A stretch of 32,917 bases of DNA, from NCBI GenBank assembly GCA_014859305.1, contig JACUUM010000030.1, forward strand, positions 1-32,917, written 5' to 3'. Position 1 is the stretch's first letter. Every line of letters begins with the position of its first letter. The DNA is from Coriobacteriia bacterium (GTDB lineage: Bacteria; Actinomycetota; Coriobacteriia; Anaerosomatales; Kmv31). A model generated the notes under the pieces. The model made no database searches and was not told where the DNA came from. It saw only the letters and a program-made list of their open reading frames with translations. The translations under genes and the position numbers were made by a program. Below are positions 13,811 to 22,411 of this stretch, in pieces.

Positions 13811-14134
13811 ATGACTCACTCCATGAGGATCCGCAAGGGCGACCGGGTGCGCGTCATCACCGGCAAGGACAAGGGCAAGGAAGGCAAGGTGCTCTCGTCC
13901 GACCCGGAGAAGAAGCGCCTCGTCGTCGAGAACGTGAACATGATCAAGAAGCACGCGAGGCCGACCCAGCGCAACCCGCAGGGCGGGATCATCGAGCGCG
14001 AGGGCACCATCCACGTCTCCGACGTGATGCTCGTCTGCCCCAGCTGCTCGGAGCCCTCGCGCGTGGGCGTGCTGCGCGAGGACGGCGCGCGCATCCGGAC
14101 ATGCAAGGAGTGCGGGACCCGGATCGACAAGTAG
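13811..14134 (+). CDS. rplX: 50S ribosomal protein L24
   Basis: L24 is an assembly initiator for the 50S subunit with a KOW RNA-binding domain. The ATG at this position has an ideal AGGAGG (13798-13803) 7 nt upstream; an in-frame GTG overlapping the rplN stop would add six residues and is less likely. The 107-residue product shows the KOW motif KGDRVRVITGKDKGKEGKV and a C-terminal part with two CxxC pairs (CPSC and CKEC), a putative zinc ribbon common in Gram-positive L24 proteins. It is followed by a 72-nt gap with a perfect hairpin before rplE. Confidence 0.97.
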   Translation: MTHSMRIRKGDRVRVITGKDKGKEGKVLSSDPEKKRLVVENVNMIKKHARPTQRNPQGGIIEREGTIHVSDVMLVCPSCSEPSRVGVLREDGARIRTCKECGTRIDK

Positions 14135-14155
14135 GGCCGAGCCGGCCCGAGGAGT

Positions 14156-14180
14156 CACGCCGGGTCGGACATCCGGCGTG
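14156..14180 (+). other. stem-loop between rplX and rplE
   Basis: CACGCCGG (14156-14163) and CCGGCGTG (14173-14180) form a perfect 8-bp stem around a 9-nt loop, ending 26 nt before the rplE start codon. No T-run follows. In E. coli the L24-L5 junction carries the S8 binding site that represses the spc operon. The location here is analogous, but I did not see a clear match to the S8-binding consensus, so the role is open. Confidence 0.45.
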
Positions 14181-14206
14181 CGAGAGAGAGACGTGGAGGA
14201 CCCGAC

Positions 14207-14755
14207 GTGGCCCCTAGGCTCAAAGAGAAGTACCGTGACGAGATCGTCCCCCGGCTCAAGGAGGAGCTCGCCCTCGCCAACGTCAACGAAGTGCCGCGAC
14301 TCGTGAAGATCGTGGTGAACGTGGGCGTCGGCCAGGCCGTGCAGGATCCGAAGGTGCTGGAGGCGGCGGTCGAGGACGTCTCGACCATCGCCGGGCAGAG
14401 GCCGGTCGTCACCCGGGCGAAGAAGTCGATCGCCGGGTTCAAGCTCCGCCAGGGGATGCCCATCGGCGTCAAGGTGACGCTGAGGGGCGACCGCATGTGG
14501 GAGTTCATGGACAGGCTGCTCGCCACCGCCCTGCCTCGCATACGTGACTTCCGGGGTCTCAACCCCGACTCGTTCGACGGTCGCGGCAACTACTCGATGG
14601 GCGTGACCGAGCAGCTGATCTTCCCCGAGATCGACTACGACAAGGTGCAGGGCATCCGAGGCATGGACATCACGTTCGTCACCACCGCCGAGGACGACAC
14701 GGCGAGCCGCGCGCTGCTGGACGCCCTCCAGTTCCCGTTCGCGAGGCAGCTCTAG
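14207..14755 (+). CDS. rplE: 50S ribosomal protein L5
   Basis: L5 binds 5S rRNA and sits in the central protuberance. It begins [17 protein letters not shown] from a GTG codon preceded by TGGAGGA at 6 nt. The 182-residue protein shows [36 protein letters not shown], and [20 protein letters not shown], all family hallmarks. Length is normal (about 180). It lies between rplX and the short zinc-type rpsN. Confidence 0.98.
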   Translation: MAPRLKEKYRDEIVPRLKEELALANVNEVPRLVKIVVNVGVGQAVQDPKVLEAAVEDVSTIAGQRPVVTRAKKSIAGFKLRQGMPIGVKVTLRGDRMWEFMDRLLATALPRIRDFRGLNPDSFDGRGNYSMGVTEQLIFPEIDYDKVQGIRGMDITFVTTAEDDTASRALLDALQFPFARQL

Positions 14756-14784
14756 GACGCTCGAGTCCTCGAAGGAGGTTGTAG

Positions 14785-14970
14785 GTGGCCAAGAAGTCGA
14801 TGATCGCCAAGGCGAAGCGCCAGCCGAAGTACTCGACGCGTGCGGTCAACCGGTGTATGCGCTGCGGCCGGCCGCGCGCGGTCTACCGCCGGTTCGCCCT
14901 CTGCCGCATCTGCGTTCGCGAGCTCGCGCACCGCGGCGAGATGCCCGGCGTCCGCAAGGCGAGCTGGTAG
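14785..14970 (+). CDS. rpsN: 30S ribosomal protein S14, zinc-binding type Z
   Basis: S14 is a late-assembling protein of the 30S head. This is the short 61-residue zinc form: Cys24, Cys27, Cys40 and Cys43 make the CxxC...CxxC site, and the ending GVRKASW is characteristic. The GTG start follows AAGGAGG at 6 nt. The long, zinc-free S14 of some actinobacteria is normally encoded elsewhere with rpmB/rpmG, so this locus copy is the housekeeping one. It adds to a set of zinc-binding ribosomal proteins here (S14, S4, L36 and probably L24). Confidence 0.98.
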   Translation: MAKKSMIAKAKRQPKYSTRAVNRCMRCGRPRAVYRRFALCRICVRELAHRGEMPGVRKASW

Positions 14971-15070
14971 GCCGCACGGGCGGCCCAAGATGACGGCAGG
15001 CGCCGGTGCTACGGGCGCGGGCGAACCGCCGTCGGAAGTGTCCCGGCGAGGACCATAGGAGGAACCACAG

Positions 15071-15469
15071 ATGAGCATGACCGACCCCATCGCCGACATG
15101 CTGACCCGCGTGCGCAACGCGAACTCGGCCTTCAAGACGACGGCCAGCATACCCTCCTCGCGCAAGCTGGTGGAGATCGCGCGCATCCTGAAGGAGGAGG
15201 GCTACATCGTCGACTACCGGGTGGTTGCCGGCGAGCCCCAGGCCACGCTCGAGATCACGCTGAAGTACGGGCCGAAGAAGGAGCGCACCATAACCGGCGT
15301 GCGCCGCATCAGCAGGCCCGGCCTTCGTGTGTACGCCAAGAAGGACGAGCTGCCGCGCGTGCTCGGAGGCCTGGGCACGGCGGTCATCTCGACCTCGAGC
15401 GGCGTCATGACCGACAAGCAGGCCCGCGTCGCCGGTGTCGGCGGCGAGGTCATCGCCTACATCTGGTGA
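15071..15469 (+). CDS. rpsH: 30S ribosomal protein S8
   Basis: S8 binds the central domain of 16S rRNA and in E. coli represses the spc operon. The 132-residue protein starts [18 protein letters not shown] after AGGAGG and ends [11 protein letters not shown], both diagnostic. The core [22 protein letters not shown] and [14 protein letters not shown] are present. It is preceded by a 100-nt gap (14971-15070) in which I see no gene or clear signal. Next is rplF. Confidence 0.98.
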   Translation: MSMTDPIADMLTRVRNANSAFKTTASIPSSRKLVEIARILKEEGYIVDYRVVAGEPQATLEITLKYGPKKERTITGVRRISRPGLRVYAKKDELPRVLGGLGTAVISTSSGVMTDKQARVAGVGGEVIAYIW

Positions 15470-15497
15470 CGGACGGACTGAGAAAGGAGCGAAAGCC

Positions 15498-16034
15498 GTG
15501 TCCCGTATCGGCAAGCAGCCCATCCCGGTCCCGTCCGGGGTCGAGGTGAGCATCGACGGCTCGGAGGTGACGGTCACGGGTCCCAAGGGGACGCTCGCCC
15601 GAAGCTTCGATCCCTCCATGCGCATCGACCAGGAAGAGGGCTCGGTGCTCGTCACGCGTCCCAGCGATTCGCGCGAGCACAGGTCGCTGCACGGCCTGAC
15701 GCGCACGCTGATCAGCAACATGGTCGTGGGCGTCTCCGACGGCTTCTCCCGCAACCTCGAGATCGTCGGCGTGGGGTACCGCGCCGTCCTCAAGGGCCGC
15801 GACCTCGAGATGAGCCTCGGCTTCAGCCACCCCGTCGTGAAGAGGGCCGAGGAGGGCATCACGTTCGAGGTGCCCGCGCCGAACCGCGTGACGGTCCGCG
15901 GCATCGACAAGCAGCGGGTCGGCCAGATCGCCGCGGAGATCCGAAAGGTCCGGCCGCCGGAGCCCTACAAGGGCAAGGGCGTCCGCTACGAGGGCGAGCA
16001 CGTTCGCCGCAAGCTCGGCAAGACCGCCAAGTAG
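15498..16034 (+). CDS. rplF: 50S ribosomal protein L6
   Basis: L6 lies near the factor-binding site of the 50S subunit. The GTG start gives [19 protein letters not shown], the family N-terminus, with AAAGGAG 8 nt upstream; the frame is open back into rpsH, but that part is unrelated. The protein has 178 residues, with [10 protein letters not shown], the GFSHPV segment and the C-terminal [20 protein letters not shown]-type rRNA-binding block. It follows rpsH by 28 nt and precedes rplR by 52 nt. Confidence 0.98.
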   Translation: MSRIGKQPIPVPSGVEVSIDGSEVTVTGPKGTLARSFDPSMRIDQEEGSVLVTRPSDSREHRSLHGLTRTLISNMVVGVSDGFSRNLEIVGVGYRAVLKGRDLEMSLGFSHPVVKRAEEGITFEVPAPNRVTVRGIDKQRVGQIAAEIRKVRPPEPYKGKGVRYEGEHVRRKLGKTAK

Positions 16035-16086
16035 CGACATCGGGCGCGCGGAGCGCGCATGGCACCTGAGGGAGTGATCGGACGGC

Positions 16087-16455
16087 ATGGACAGGCTGAA
16101 GGCGAAGAGGGAGCAGCTCTCCCGGCGCCGCCGAAGGGTCCGCGGCAAGGCGCACGGTACCGCGGGACGCCCCCGGCTGCGCGTCACCCGGACCAGCGAG
16201 CACATCTACGCGCAGCTCATCGATGACGTGACGGGCAGGACGATAGCGGCGTCGTCGACGATCGACCCGGACGTGCGGATAGCGGCGGGCAAGGGCTCCC
16301 CCGTGGAGGCCGCCAAGCTCGTCGGCGAATCGGTCGGGAGGCGCGCCGCGGAGGCGGGCATCACCGAGGTCGTGTTCGACCGCGGCGGTCGCCTGTACCA
16401 TGGACGTGTCAAGGCACTTGCGGACGGTGCGCGCAGCGCCGGGCTCGAGTTCTAG
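16087..16455 (+). CDS. rplR: 50S ribosomal protein L18
   Basis: L18 binds 5S rRNA and, with L5, anchors it in the central protuberance. The protein is 122 residues, the usual length. It has an Arg-rich N-terminus ([12 protein letters not shown]), then [24 protein letters not shown] and the C-terminal [22 protein letters not shown], all characteristic. The 52-nt gap before it holds a small GCGCGC-gga-GCGCGC hairpin. It is followed by rpsE after 11 nt, with rpsE's ribosome-binding site overlapping the rplR stop. Confidence 0.98.
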   Translation: MDRLKAKREQLSRRRRRVRGKAHGTAGRPRLRVTRTSEHIYAQLIDDVTGRTIAASSTIDPDVRIAAGKGSPVEAAKLVGESVGRRAAEAGITEVVFDRGGRLYHGRVKALADGARSAGLEF

Positions 16456-16466
16456 GAGGATGACGC

Positions 16467-16976
16467 ATGGCGCGTAACGCGGCCCCAGTGCCGGAACTCC
16501 AGGAGAAGGTCGTATACATCAATCGGGTCGCCAAGGTGGTCAAGGGCGGCCGGCGCTTCTCGCTCACCGCCCTGGTGGTCGTGGGCGACGGTGCGGGCAA
16601 GGTGGGCGTCGGGATGGGCAAGTCCGCCGAGGTGCCCATCGCGATCAAGAAGGGCATCGAGGACGCCAAGAAGAACATGTTCCAGGTGCCGCTGTCCCGC
16701 TCCACGATCCCGCACGCGGTGACGGGCGTCTTCGGCGCCGGTCGCGTGCTGCTCAAGCCCGCCGCTCCCGGTACCGGCGTGATCGCCGGCGGCCCCGTGC
16801 GGGCGCTGCTGGAGCTGGCCGGCGTGCGCGACGTGCTGTCGAAGTCGCTCGGGAGCGACAACGCCCTGAACATGGTGAAGGCGGCCGCCGAAGGGCTGAA
16901 GTCGCTCTCCAGCCCCGCCGAGGTGGCGCGGCGCCGGGGCAAGACCGTGCGCGAGCTGTACGGGTTGGAGGGCTGA
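16467..16976 (+). CDS. rpsE: 30S ribosomal protein S5
   Basis: S5 lies at the mRNA entry side of the 30S subunit and influences decoding accuracy. The 169-residue product contains the double-stranded-RNA-binding N-terminal domain ([30 protein letters not shown] in overlapping blocks) and the C-terminal domain with [31 protein letters not shown] provides a good ribosome-binding site 7 nt before the ATG. The N-terminus preceding [17 protein letters not shown] is short. The order rplR-rpsE-rpmD is standard. Confidence 0.98.
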   Translation: MARNAAPVPELQEKVVYINRVAKVVKGGRRFSLTALVVVGDGAGKVGVGMGKSAEVPIAIKKGIEDAKKNMFQVPLSRSTIPHAVTGVFGAGRVLLKPAAPGTGVIAGGPVRALLELAGVRDVLSKSLGSDNALNMVKAAAEGLKSLSSPAEVARRRGKTVRELYGLEG

Positions 16977-16977
16977 C

Positions 16978-17178
16978 GTGACCGCCAAGGCCAAGAGAAC
17001 CAAGACCATACGCATAACGCAGGTCCGCAGCTCGATCGGCTCCCCCGCGGACCAGAAGGCGACGATCCGGGCGCTGGGCCTCAAGCGGCTGCGGCACACG
17101 GTCGAGCGGCCGGACACGCCCGCCGTGCGCGGGATGGTCTTCAAGGTGAAGCACCTCGTCGAGGTCGACGAGGGGTAG
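16978..17178 (+). CDS. rpmD: 50S ribosomal protein L30
   Basis: L30 is a small surface protein of the 50S subunit. The 66-residue product has the family motif [32 protein letters not shown] followed by [13 protein letters not shown]. The GTG start lies one base after the rpsE stop, with GGAGGG inside rpsE as ribosome-binding site. The N-terminal extension TAKAKRTKT is slightly longer than in E. coli. A GGGCGC-TGCG-GCGCCC hairpin overlaps the region right after its stop codon. Confidence 0.97.
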   Translation: MTAKAKRTKTIRITQVRSSIGSPADQKATIRALGLKRLRHTVERPDTPAVRGMVFKVKHLVEVDEG

Positions 17179-17268
17179 GGCGCTGCGGCGCCCGACGACA
17201 GTCAGCCGGCGGCGAGCGGCCGGCGCCGGGAGACACCCCGGCCGGATGCGAACCGATAGGAGAGAGCC

Positions 17269-17712
17269 ATGCAACTGAACGACCTCTTCCCCGCCCCCGG
17301 ATCGAGGAAGGACCGCAAGCGCGTCGGGCGCGGGCACGGCAGCGGCCGCGGCGGTCGTTCCGGAAGGGGCGACAAGGGGCAGCTCTCTCGTTCCGGGGGC
17401 GGGAAGGGCCCCGGCTTCGAGGGGGGGCAGAACCCGCTGCACATGCGCCTCCCCAAGCTGCCGGGCTTCAAGAACCGCTTCCGCAAGGAGTACGTCGTGG
17501 TCAACGTCTCACGGCTCGAGGAGCTCTTCGAGAGCGGTGCCGTCGTGGACATCGACTCCCTGTTCGCCTCAGGCGTCACCAAGAGCAAGACGGTGCCGGT
17601 CAAGGTCCTCGGCGACGGGGAGCTCACGAAGGCGCTGACCGTCCGCGTGGACAAGGTCTCCGGCGCCGCTCGGGAGAAGATCGAGGCAGCCGGAGGGACG
17701 GTCGAGGCTTGA
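17269..17712 (+). CDS. rplO: 50S ribosomal protein L15
   Basis: L15 is a late-binding 50S protein with a long, Gly- and Arg-rich N-terminal extension. The 147-residue product begins MQLNDLFPAPGSRKDRKRVGRGHGSGRGG, then GFEGGQNPLHMRLPKLPGFKN, and has a globular C-terminal domain, all typical. TAGGAGAG is positioned before the ATG. The 90 nt before it are GC-rich with short inverted repeats but no gene. The stop codon is one base from the secY ATG, so secY is probably coupled to it. Confidence 0.98.
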   Translation: MQLNDLFPAPGSRKDRKRVGRGHGSGRGGRSGRGDKGQLSRSGGGKGPGFEGGQNPLHMRLPKLPGFKNRFRKEYVVVNVSRLEELFESGAVVDIDSLFASGVTKSKTVPVKVLGDGELTKALTVRVDKVSGAAREKIEAAGGTVEA

Positions 17713-17713
17713 G

Positions 17714-18973
17714 ATGCTGACCGCACTGGCGAATGCGTTCAAGATCCCCGACCTTCGGCGGAAGATCCTCTTCACGCTGATGATCCTGGGCCTGTACCGG
17801 GTGGGTGCGCACGTTCCCGCGCCCGGCATCGACATCGAGAAGGTCCAGGCGGCCGTGCAGGAGAGCGCCGCGCTCGGCCTTCTGAACCTCTTCTCCGGCG
17901 GCGCGCTCGAGAACGTCGCGGTCTTCGCGCTGGGCATCATGCCCTACATCACGTCGTCGATCATCATGCAGTTGCTGCAGGGCGTCATACCGAAGCTCGA
18001 GCAGTGGGCCAAGGAGGGTGAGACCGGGCAGCGCAAGATCACCCAGTTGACCCGGTACATGACGCTCGGCATAGGCCTGATGCAGTCCATCGCGCTGATC
18101 GCGTTCTTCCGCGACGCGCTGCGCTTCACGCCCGCCGACGGCGCCGCCTACACGGTGACGTTCGCGGTCATCATCATCACGATGCTGGCCGGCGTCGCGC
18201 TCATCATGTGGATGGGCGAGCTGATAACCCAGCGCGGGATCGGCAACGGGATGTCGCTGATCATCTTCGCGAGCATCGTCGCGCGGTTCCCTTCGGCCAT
18301 CATCGGCTCGCTCCAGATCGCCAGCCCGCTGCTCGTGCTGCTGCTCGTCCCGGTCTTCCTGTTCATCGTGGTCTCGATCGTCACGATGGAGCGCGGACAG
18401 CGCCGCATCCCGGTGCAGTACGCGAAGCGCGTCGTGGGCCGGCGCGTCTACGGCGGGACGGGGACGTACATCCCTCTGAAGGTCAACGGCGCGAACGTGA
18501 TCCCGATCATCTTCGCCTCGGCGATCCTGTTCTTCCCGGCGCAGATCGCACAGATGACCGGCGTCGCCGCCCTCGAGCGCGTCGCTACGTCGTTGACGGC
18601 GGGCTGGCCGTACTTCGTGTTCCAGGCGGCGCTCATCATCTTCTTCACGTACTTCTACACGGCGCTCGTGTTCAACCCCATCGACCTTGCCGACAACCTG
18701 CGCAAGAACGGCGGTTTCATCCCCGGCGTCCGTCCCGGCAAGGCCACCGTCACCTACATCGAGAACGTCATCAACAGGATCACCCTGCCGGGCGCGATCT
18801 TCCTGGCGGCCATCGCGGTCGCACCGACGCTGCTCTTCCGGCTCACCAACGTCCCGGGGCTCCAGGAGTTCGGCGGCACCTCGATCCTGATCATGGTGGG
18901 CGTCTCGCTCGAGACGATGAGGCAGCTCGAGAGCCAGCTGCAGATGCGACACTACGAGGGCTTCTTCAAGTAG
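17714..18973 (+). CDS. secY: Preprotein translocase subunit SecY
   Basis: SecY is the channel-forming inner-membrane subunit of the SecYEG protein-export machine. The 419-residue product has the ten hydrophobic segments expected, beginning with KIPDLRRKILFTLMILGLYRVGAHVPAPGI split over the first cytosolic stretch and TM1, then the plug region LNLFSGGALENVAVFALGIMPYI and SSIIMQLL. The basic cytoplasmic loop MERGQRRIPVQYAKRVVGRR, which binds SecA and ribosomes, and RKNGGFIPGVRPGKAT are intact. Location at the end of the spc cluster, between rplO and adk, is the common arrangement. It is slightly shorter than E. coli SecY (443). Confidence 0.98.
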   Translation: MLTALANAFKIPDLRRKILFTLMILGLYRVGAHVPAPGIDIEKVQAAVQESAALGLLNLFSGGALENVAVFALGIMPYITSSIIMQLLQGVIPKLEQWAKEGETGQRKITQLTRYMTLGIGLMQSIALIAFFRDALRFTPADGAAYTVTFAVIIITMLAGVALIMWMGELITQRGIGNGMSLIIFASIVARFPSAIIGSLQIASPLLVLLLVPVFLFIVVSIVTMERGQRRIPVQYAKRVVGRRVYGGTGTYIPLKVNGANVIPIIFASAILFFPAQIAQMTGVAALERVATSLTAGWPYFVFQAALIIFFTYFYTALVFNPIDLADNLRKNGGFIPGVRPGKATVTYIENVINRITLPGAIFLAAIAVAPTLLFRLTNVPGLQEFGGTSILIMVGVSLETMRQLESQLQMRHYEGFFK

Positions 18974-19025
18974 GCCAGCCGAGGGGCGTACCGGGCCACC
19001 CGGTCCGCCCGACAGGGAGGATCGG

Positions 19026-19667
19026 ATGGACATCGTCCTGCTCGGGGCGCCCGGCGCCGGAAAGGGCACGCAGGCGGAGCGCCTGGTGGGGACCTTCGGG
19101 CTGGCGCACGTGTCGACCGGGGACATCCTCCGCGCAGCCGTGGCGGACGCCACACCGTTGGGCTCGGCGGCCAAGGAGTACATGGACAAGGGCGAGCTCG
19201 TGCCCGACGACGTGGTGATCGGCCTGGTGAGGGACCGGCTGTCCCGGCCCGATGCGGACAGGGGGTTCATCCTCGACGGCTTCCCGAGGACGGTCGCCCA
19301 GGCCGAGGCGCTCGACACTGCGCTCGCCGAGATGGGCAGGGCGATCGACGCGGTGGTCAACATCCATGTGGACCCGGCGATCATCGTCGACCGCCTGACC
19401 TCGCGCCGGACCTGCAGGGGCTGCGGACGGATCTTCAGTGTGAAGAGCCTCGGCGACGATCGCGTCTGCGAGGCCTGTGGGGGCGAGATCCACCAGCGTG
19501 ACGACGACACCGAGGCGACCGTGAGGAACCGGCTCGACGTCTACCGGCGCTCCACTGAGCCGCTGATCGAGTACTACCGGCGGAAGGACCTTCTCCGTGA
19601 GGTCGACGGCGACCGGCCGGTCGACGCGGTCTTCTCCGACGTGCGCTCGGTCGTCGAGGGGCGCTAG
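19026..19667 (+). CDS. adk: Adenylate kinase, zinc-LID type
   Basis: Adenylate kinase interconverts ATP + AMP and 2 ADP in the cytoplasm. The P-loop GAPGAGKGT occupies residues 7-15 and the AMP-binding motif FILDGFPRT residues 81-89. The LID domain carries Cys130, Cys133, Cys148 and Cys151, a structural zinc site typical of Gram-positive long-form enzymes. Length is 213 residues, as expected. GGGAGGATC lies just before the ATG. It sits between secY and map, the standard spc-cluster tail, and its stop is 7 nt from the map start. Confidence 0.98.
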   Translation: MDIVLLGAPGAGKGTQAERLVGTFGLAHVSTGDILRAAVADATPLGSAAKEYMDKGELVPDDVVIGLVRDRLSRPDADRGFILDGFPRTVAQAEALDTALAEMGRAIDAVVNIHVDPAIIVDRLTSRRTCRGCGRIFSVKSLGDDRVCEACGGEIHQRDDDTEATVRNRLDVYRRSTEPLIEYYRRKDLLREVDGDRPVDAVFSDVRSVVEGR

Positions 19668-19674
19668 CGGCGAG

Positions 19675-20421
19675 GTGATCATCCGGAAGTCCGCATCCGA
19701 GATCGAGTCGATGCGCCGGGCCGGCTGCGTGTCGGCCCGGGCCCTCCGGCTCGTCGGCGAAGCGGTGCGGCCGGGTGTCACCACCGGCGAGCTGGACCGG
19801 ATCGCCGAGACGGCGATCCTCGAGGACGGGGGGACGCCCGCCTTCAAGGGCTACCACGGCTTCCCCGCCTCGATCTGCGCGTCTCCGAACGAGCAGGTCG
19901 TCCACGGGATCCCGAGCCCGAGGCGTCTCGTCGAGGGGGACATCCTGTCGGTGGACGTAGGGGCGATCGTGGACGGCTACTACGGCGACAACGCCATGAC
20001 CTTCGCCGTCGGCCCGGTCGACGCCAAGGCACGGGCGCTGATGGATGGGACGCGAAGGGCGCTCGAGGCCGGGATATCCAAGTGCGTGCCCGGTATGCGG
20101 CTCTTCGACATCTCGCACGCCGTGCAGACCGTGGCCGAGGGCGCGGGCTTCTCCGTGGTGCGCGAGTACGTCGGGCACGGGATCGGCAGGCAGATGCACG
20201 AGGAGCCGCAGATCCCGAACTTCGGGCCGGCGGGCAAGGGCCCGGTCATCAAGGAAGGGATGGTCTTCGCGATAGAGCCGATGGTCAACGCGGGCGGAGC
20301 GGCGGTCAGGCAGCTGGAGGACGGATGGACGGTGGTCACCTCCGACGGCGAGCTGTCCGCGCACTTCGAGCACACCGTCGCGGTGACCGATGCGGGGCCG
20401 CTGGTGCTCACCCTGGAATAG
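19675..20421 (+). CDS. map: Methionine aminopeptidase, type I
   Basis: This enzyme removes the initiator methionine from nascent proteins. The GTG start gives [17 protein letters not shown] (248 residues), the type I N-terminus, and lies 7 nt after the adk stop; the ribosome-binding site is weak, so coupling to adk is likely. The two-metal site is complete: Asp94, Asp105, His168, Glu201 and Glu232, with the substrate-binding His78 in VVHGIP. No insert or N-terminal SH3-like extension is present, so it is the short type Ia-like form. It is the last gene before the alpha-operon promoter. Confidence 0.97.
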   Translation: MIIRKSASEIESMRRAGCVSARALRLVGEAVRPGVTTGELDRIAETAILEDGGTPAFKGYHGFPASICASPNEQVVHGIPSPRRLVEGDILSVDVGAIVDGYYGDNAMTFAVGPVDAKARALMDGTRRALEAGISKCVPGMRLFDISHAVQTVAEGAGFSVVREYVGHGIGRQMHEEPQIPNFGPAGKGPVIKEGMVFAIEPMVNAGGAAVRQLEDGWTVVTSDGELSAHFEHTVAVTDAGPLVLTLE

Positions 20422-20429
20422 CCCGTGTG

Positions 20430-20476
20430 TGGACGTCGCGGCGCGTGGTGGATATACTACTCATTTGTGACTCTAG
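20430..20476 (+). promoter_or_regulatory. sigma70-type promoter of the alpha operon
   Basis: TGGACG (20430-20435) and a strong TATACT -10 box (20453-20458) are 17 nt apart. Exactly 6 nt later comes TTGTGACTCTAG (20465-20476), the same 12 bases at the same offset as in the promoter before rpsL. The infA TTG start is only about 30 nt from the expected transcript start. A second shared stretch, GGCGCGTGGT, lies in the spacer here (20440-20449) and just upstream of the -35 box in the rpsL promoter (4862-4871). Confidence 0.8.
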
Positions 20477-20495
20477 CCAGCGGGAGTGTCGGCCT

Positions 20496-20717
20496 TTGAG
20501 CAAGCGCGAAGATGCCATAGAGATGGAGGGCGTGGTCGTCGAGCCCCTCCCCAACGCGATGTTCCGCGTGGAGCTCGACAACGGTCATCGTGTGCTGGCC
20601 CACATCTCCGGTAAGATGCGCATGCACTACATCAGGATCCTCCCGGGCGACCGCGTCGTCGTAGAGCTGTCGCCGTATGACCTGTCCCGAGGCCGGATCA
20701 CGTACCGCTTCAAGTAG
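20496..20717 (+). CDS. infA: Translation initiation factor IF-1
   Basis: IF-1 is an OB-fold protein that occupies the 30S A site during initiation. The TTG start yields [14 protein letters not shown] and a 73-residue protein, the family length; GGGAG (20482-20486) lies 9 nt upstream. The frame is open far upstream inside map but without similarity. The motif [28 protein letters not shown] and the end [13 protein letters not shown] are diagnostic. It is the first gene of the alpha operon, right after the promoter, and is followed by a hairpin and rpmJ. Confidence 0.98.
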   Translation: MSKREDAIEMEGVVVEPLPNAMFRVELDNGHRVLAHISGKMRMHYIRILPGDRVVVELSPYDLSRGRITYRFK

Positions 20718-20727
20718 GGGCGCGGTG

Positions 20728-20747
20728 GACACGCCCGGCGGCGTGTC
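20728..20747 (+). other. stem-loop between infA and rpmJ
   Basis: GACACGCC (20728-20735) and GGCGTGTC (20740-20747) form a perfect 8-bp stem with a CGGC loop, 10 nt after the infA stop. The following AACACC rules out a classical terminator. The 106-nt infA-rpmJ gap contains no gene. The element could stabilise or attenuate the alpha-operon transcript; no protein-binding signature is evident. Confidence 0.45.
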
Positions 20748-20823
20748 AACACCTTCGGGCACGAAAGACGACGCCTGCGGCTGGGCGTGGAGATAGATAG
20801 ACAGCGGAAGGATTGCAGGAAAG

Positions 20824-20937
20824 ATGAAAGTTCGACCCTCGGTCAAGAGAATCTGCGAGAAATGCAAGGTCGTCCGCCGCCACGGACGGGTCCTCGTGAT
20901 CTGTGAGAATCCGCGTCACAAGCAGCGGCAGGGCTAG
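20824..20937 (+). CDS. rpmJ: 50S ribosomal protein L36
   Basis: L36 is the smallest 50S protein and binds zinc. The 37-residue product starts [17 protein letters not shown], with Cys11, Cys14, Cys27 and His33 forming the zinc ribbon, and ends NPRHKQRQG. This is the zinc-containing (C+) form. AGGAAAG lies close before the ATG. Position between infA and rpsM is universal in Gram-positive alpha operons. Confidence 0.97.
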   Translation: MKVRPSVKRICEKCKVVRRHGRVLVICENPRHKQRQG

Positions 20938-20955
20938 GCAGGGAGGAGAAGCGTC

Positions 20956-21330
20956 TTGGCGCGCATCGCAGGCGTCGACCTCCCTCGCGAGAAGCGGGTG
21001 GAGATCGGCCTCACGTACATCTTCGGCGTAGGCCTCACGACGAGCCAGACGGTCCTTCGGGAGACGGGGATCGACCCGGACACCCGGGTCCGCAACCTCA
21101 CCGAGGAAGAGGTCGTCCGGCTCCGTGAGCACATCGACCGCAGCGTCAAGGTGGAGGGAGACCTCCGCCGTGAGGTGAGCCAGAACATCAAGCGTCTGAT
21201 GGAGATCGGTTGCTATCGCGGTCTCCGGCACCGCCGTGGTCTGCCCGTGCGCGGTCAGCGCACGCATACCAACGCCCGGACCCGTAAGGGTCCGAGACGG
21301 CAGATCGGCGCGAAGAAGAAGGGCAAGTAG
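20956..21330 (+). CDS. rpsM: 30S ribosomal protein S13
   Basis: S13 contacts P-site tRNA and forms intersubunit bridges in the 30S head. The TTG start, preceded by GGGAGGAG, gives [22 protein letters not shown], the family N-terminus. The 124-residue protein shows the helix-two-turn-helix motif and the C-terminal [22 protein letters not shown], whose basic tail reaches the tRNA. Length is normal. It is followed by rpsK after 2 nt. Confidence 0.98.
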   Translation: MARIAGVDLPREKRVEIGLTYIFGVGLTTSQTVLRETGIDPDTRVRNLTEEEVVRLREHIDRSVKVEGDLRREVSQNIKRLMEIGCYRGLRHRRGLPVRGQRTHTNARTRKGPRRQIGAKKKGK

Positions 21331-21332
21331 CC

Positions 21333-21734
21333 ATGGCCGCTAAGAAGAAGGGCGCGAAGACCCGTCTGCGCCGCAGCGAGCGCAAGAACATCGCGGTGGG
21401 CCAGGCGCACATCAAGAGCACGTTCAACAACACGATAATCACGATCACCGACCCCGGCGGCAACGTGATCTCCTGGCAGTCCGCGGGCACCGTCGGCTTC
21501 AAGGGCTCCCGGAAGTCGACGCCCTTCGCCGCACAGATGGCGGCCGAGGCGTGCGCGAAGATGGCCCAGGAGCACGGCGTGCGAAAGGTCGCGGTGTTCG
21601 TGAAGGGCCCCGGTTCCGGTCGCGAGACCGCCATCAGGTCGCTGCAGGCCGCCGGGCTCGAGATCACGAGCATCCAGGACCGGACGCCGGTCCCCCACAA
21701 CGGGTGCCGGCCGCGCAAGCGCCGCCGGGTGTAG
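21333..21734 (+). CDS. rpsK: 30S ribosomal protein S11
   Basis: S11 lies in the 30S platform near the Shine-Dalgarno duplex. The 133-residue product has [27 protein letters not shown], then [15 protein letters not shown], and ends in the conserved [18 protein letters not shown], all characteristic and collected in the normal order. The basic N-terminus is [12 protein letters not shown]. Its ATG follows the rpsM stop by 2 nt; the only upstream purine tract, AAGAAGGG, is within rpsM, so coupled translation is likely. Confidence 0.98.
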   Translation: MAAKKKGAKTRLRRSERKNIAVGQAHIKSTFNNTIITITDPGGNVISWQSAGTVGFKGSRKSTPFAAQMAAEACAKMAQEHGVRKVAVFVKGPGSGRETAIRSLQAAGLEITSIQDRTPVPHNGCRPRKRRRV

Positions 21735-21756
21735 TCACGCAGGGAGGAAGAATCGA

Positions 21757-22383
21757 ATGGCACGATACACCGGGGCGGACTGCAGGCTGTGCCGCCGCGA
21801 AGGCATCAAGCTGTTCCTCAAGGGCGACCGCTGTTACGGCGACAAGTGCGGCGTCGAGCGCCGGCCCTATCCGCCGGGTCAAGCCGGCCGCAGGCGCCCG
21901 AGGGACTCGGAGTACCGCGTGCAGCTTCGCGAGAAGCAGCGGGCCAAGCGCATGTACGGGCTGCTGGAGAAGCAGTTCCGCAGCTACTACGAACTGGCCA
22001 ACCGCCAGGCGGGCATCACCGGCGAGAACCTGCTGAGGCTGCTGGAGAGCCGTTTGGACAACGTCGTGTACCGCCTCGGCTTCGCCGCCTCGCGCGACGA
22101 GGCCCGTCAGACGGTGCGCCACGGGCACATCAACGTCAACGGGCGGCGGGTCGACATCCCGTCGTACCGCGTGCGCCCGGGCGACAGCGTCGCCGTGGAG
22201 GAGAAGGCGAAGGACTTCTCCGTGGTGAAGGCCGCCGTCATCTCCTCGGCGAAGGTGGAGGTGCCCGGGTGGCTGGAGGTCGATGTCGAGAAGCTCTCCG
22301 GCAAAGTGCTGTCCCTGCCCACGCGCGAGCAGATCGACGCTCCGGTGCGCGAACAGCTCATCGTCGAGCTCTACTCGAAGTGA
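21757..22383 (+). CDS. rpsD: 30S ribosomal protein S4, zinc-binding form
   Basis: S4 is a primary 16S rRNA-binding protein that starts assembly of the 5' domain. The 208-residue protein begins [16 protein letters not shown]; Cys9, Cys12, Cys26 and Cys31 form the N-terminal zinc finger of the C+ variety. The S4 RNA-binding domain is seen as [23 protein letters not shown] then [26 protein letters not shown] precedes the ATG. In this genome S4 lies directly before rpoA, as in many actinobacteria and E. coli but not in B. subtilis. Confidence 0.98.
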   Translation: MARYTGADCRLCRREGIKLFLKGDRCYGDKCGVERRPYPPGQAGRRRPRDSEYRVQLREKQRAKRMYGLLEKQFRSYYELANRQAGITGENLLRLLESRLDNVVYRLGFAASRDEARQTVRHGHINVNGRRVDIPSYRVRPGDSVAVEEKAKDFSVVKAAVISSAKVEVPGWLEVDVEKLSGKVLSLPTREQIDAPVREQLIVELYSK

Positions 22384-22411
22384 TCGTCCGACAGCCAAGG
22401 AGGCTTCCTAG

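Noticed and set aside
14971-15070. Possible attenuator between rpsN and rpsH
   Set aside because: Only a 6-bp GACGGC/GCCGTC pairing over a long loop was found, which is expected by chance at this GC content.
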